Assembly (NCBI RefSeq): GCF_040717535.1
Contig: NZ_JBFEFI010000007.1
Location: 1 to 64,000 of the forward strand
Length of the DNA: 64,000 nt
Direction of reading: 5' to 3'
Origin: Thalassoglobus sp. JC818
GTDB lineage: Bacteria > Planctomycetota > Planctomycetia > Planctomycetales > Planctomycetaceae
Both the position numbers and the translations under genes were made by a program. Below the pieces are notes generated by a model that saw only the letters and a list, made by a program, of their open reading frames with translations, ran no database searches and was not told the DNA's origin. Below are positions 63,769 through 64,000 of this stretch, piece after piece; position 1 is the first letter of the stretch; every line of letters starts with the position of its first letter.

Positions 63769-64000
63769 GTCTCGCCGGTTTGCGGGCATGCTGGTGGCGA
63801 GTGACGGATGCGACCGTCATGACTTACTTCGTCTGAAAATGGCCTGCTCAATTTGCTCATTGGCCAATCGATTCTGATTGAAGAGAGAGACGGCAGATCT
63901 GCCGAGATTCCACATCGGGCGAGTCACCACCACCGTTGTTTTACCCCACGATTAGAGAGTCATTAGCGGGGATAACGGCGTTCTCGCTTTCGAAATCTCT

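Noticed and set aside
1-64000. CRISPR arrays, tRNA genes, rRNA genes, integrases or transposases
   Set aside because: Read by eye across both strands, no regular spacer-repeat pattern, tRNA T-loop with matching acceptor stem, rRNA segment or recombinase motif was found. A tRNA or rRNA covariance scan would settle this.

Overview
This 64-kb window is chromosomal DNA from a planctomycete, most likely family Planctomycetaceae; the genus cannot be fixed from sequence alone. Lineage markers are two pilin-headed DUF1559 proteins each paired with a small lipoprotein, a very large PVC-type secreted CxxCH haem protein, several membrane-bound Ser/Thr protein kinases, many lipoproteins and single-span anchored proteins, and a scattered gene order in which conserved housekeeping genes alternate with lineage-restricted ones. 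No rRNA, tRNA, CRISPR array, transposase or phage gene was recognised.

Layout. 1-6 kb: an accessory stretch of orphan genes (small anchored proteins, a DUF1559/lipoprotein pair, a HEAT-repeat protein), bracketed by a decayed fragment (112-228) and the intact copy (6080-7624) of the 3' end of one polytopic membrane protein gene. 6-16.4 kb: PVC haem protein, AlaC-like aminotransferase, DUF2461 protein, secreted beta-helix protein, aldose 1-epimerase. 16.5-20.7 kb: two paralogous membrane-anchored von Willebrand A proteins. 21-28.5 kb: information-processing genes rpsO, pnp, a sensorless histidine kinase, infA, rnhA, recG. 28.7-30.8 kb: GcvH-like protein, two-cluster Fe-S protein and VOC protein. 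31-45.4 kb: second DUF1559/lipoprotein pair, Gfo/Idh/MocA oxidoreductase, membrane proteins, IscA-type carrier, UbiA prenyltransferase, ruvB, TPR lipoprotein, Tat-exported TIM barrel, dapF. 45.4-53.5 kb: glmS, secreted toroid-like protein, scpB, SGNH hydrolase, lipoprotein, truncated kinase-like protein. 53.6-60 kb: an envelope-associated signalling cluster (two anchored coiled-coil proteins, a probable FHA protein, a kinase with a multi-span tail, a multi-span protein). 60-64 kb: aspS and a second kinase.

How genes work together. Cell-wall precursor supply is represented by glmS (UDP-GlcNAc branch) and dapF (meso-DAP and lysine). RNA turnover and translation genes cluster around rpsO-pnp and infA. 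DNA repair and segregation genes (recG, ruvB, rnhA, scpB) are dispersed. The kinase-FHA-coiled-coil block looks like one local phospho-signalling module.

The most unusual signal is a dispersed element of about 105 bp with inverted-repeat ends (AGAGCA...TGCTCT), present six times (15214, 32131, 36611, 37470, 45248, 55515). At every copy the end next to a gene contains that gene's stop codon in the context C-TAG (once C-TAA). No known family name was assigned to it.
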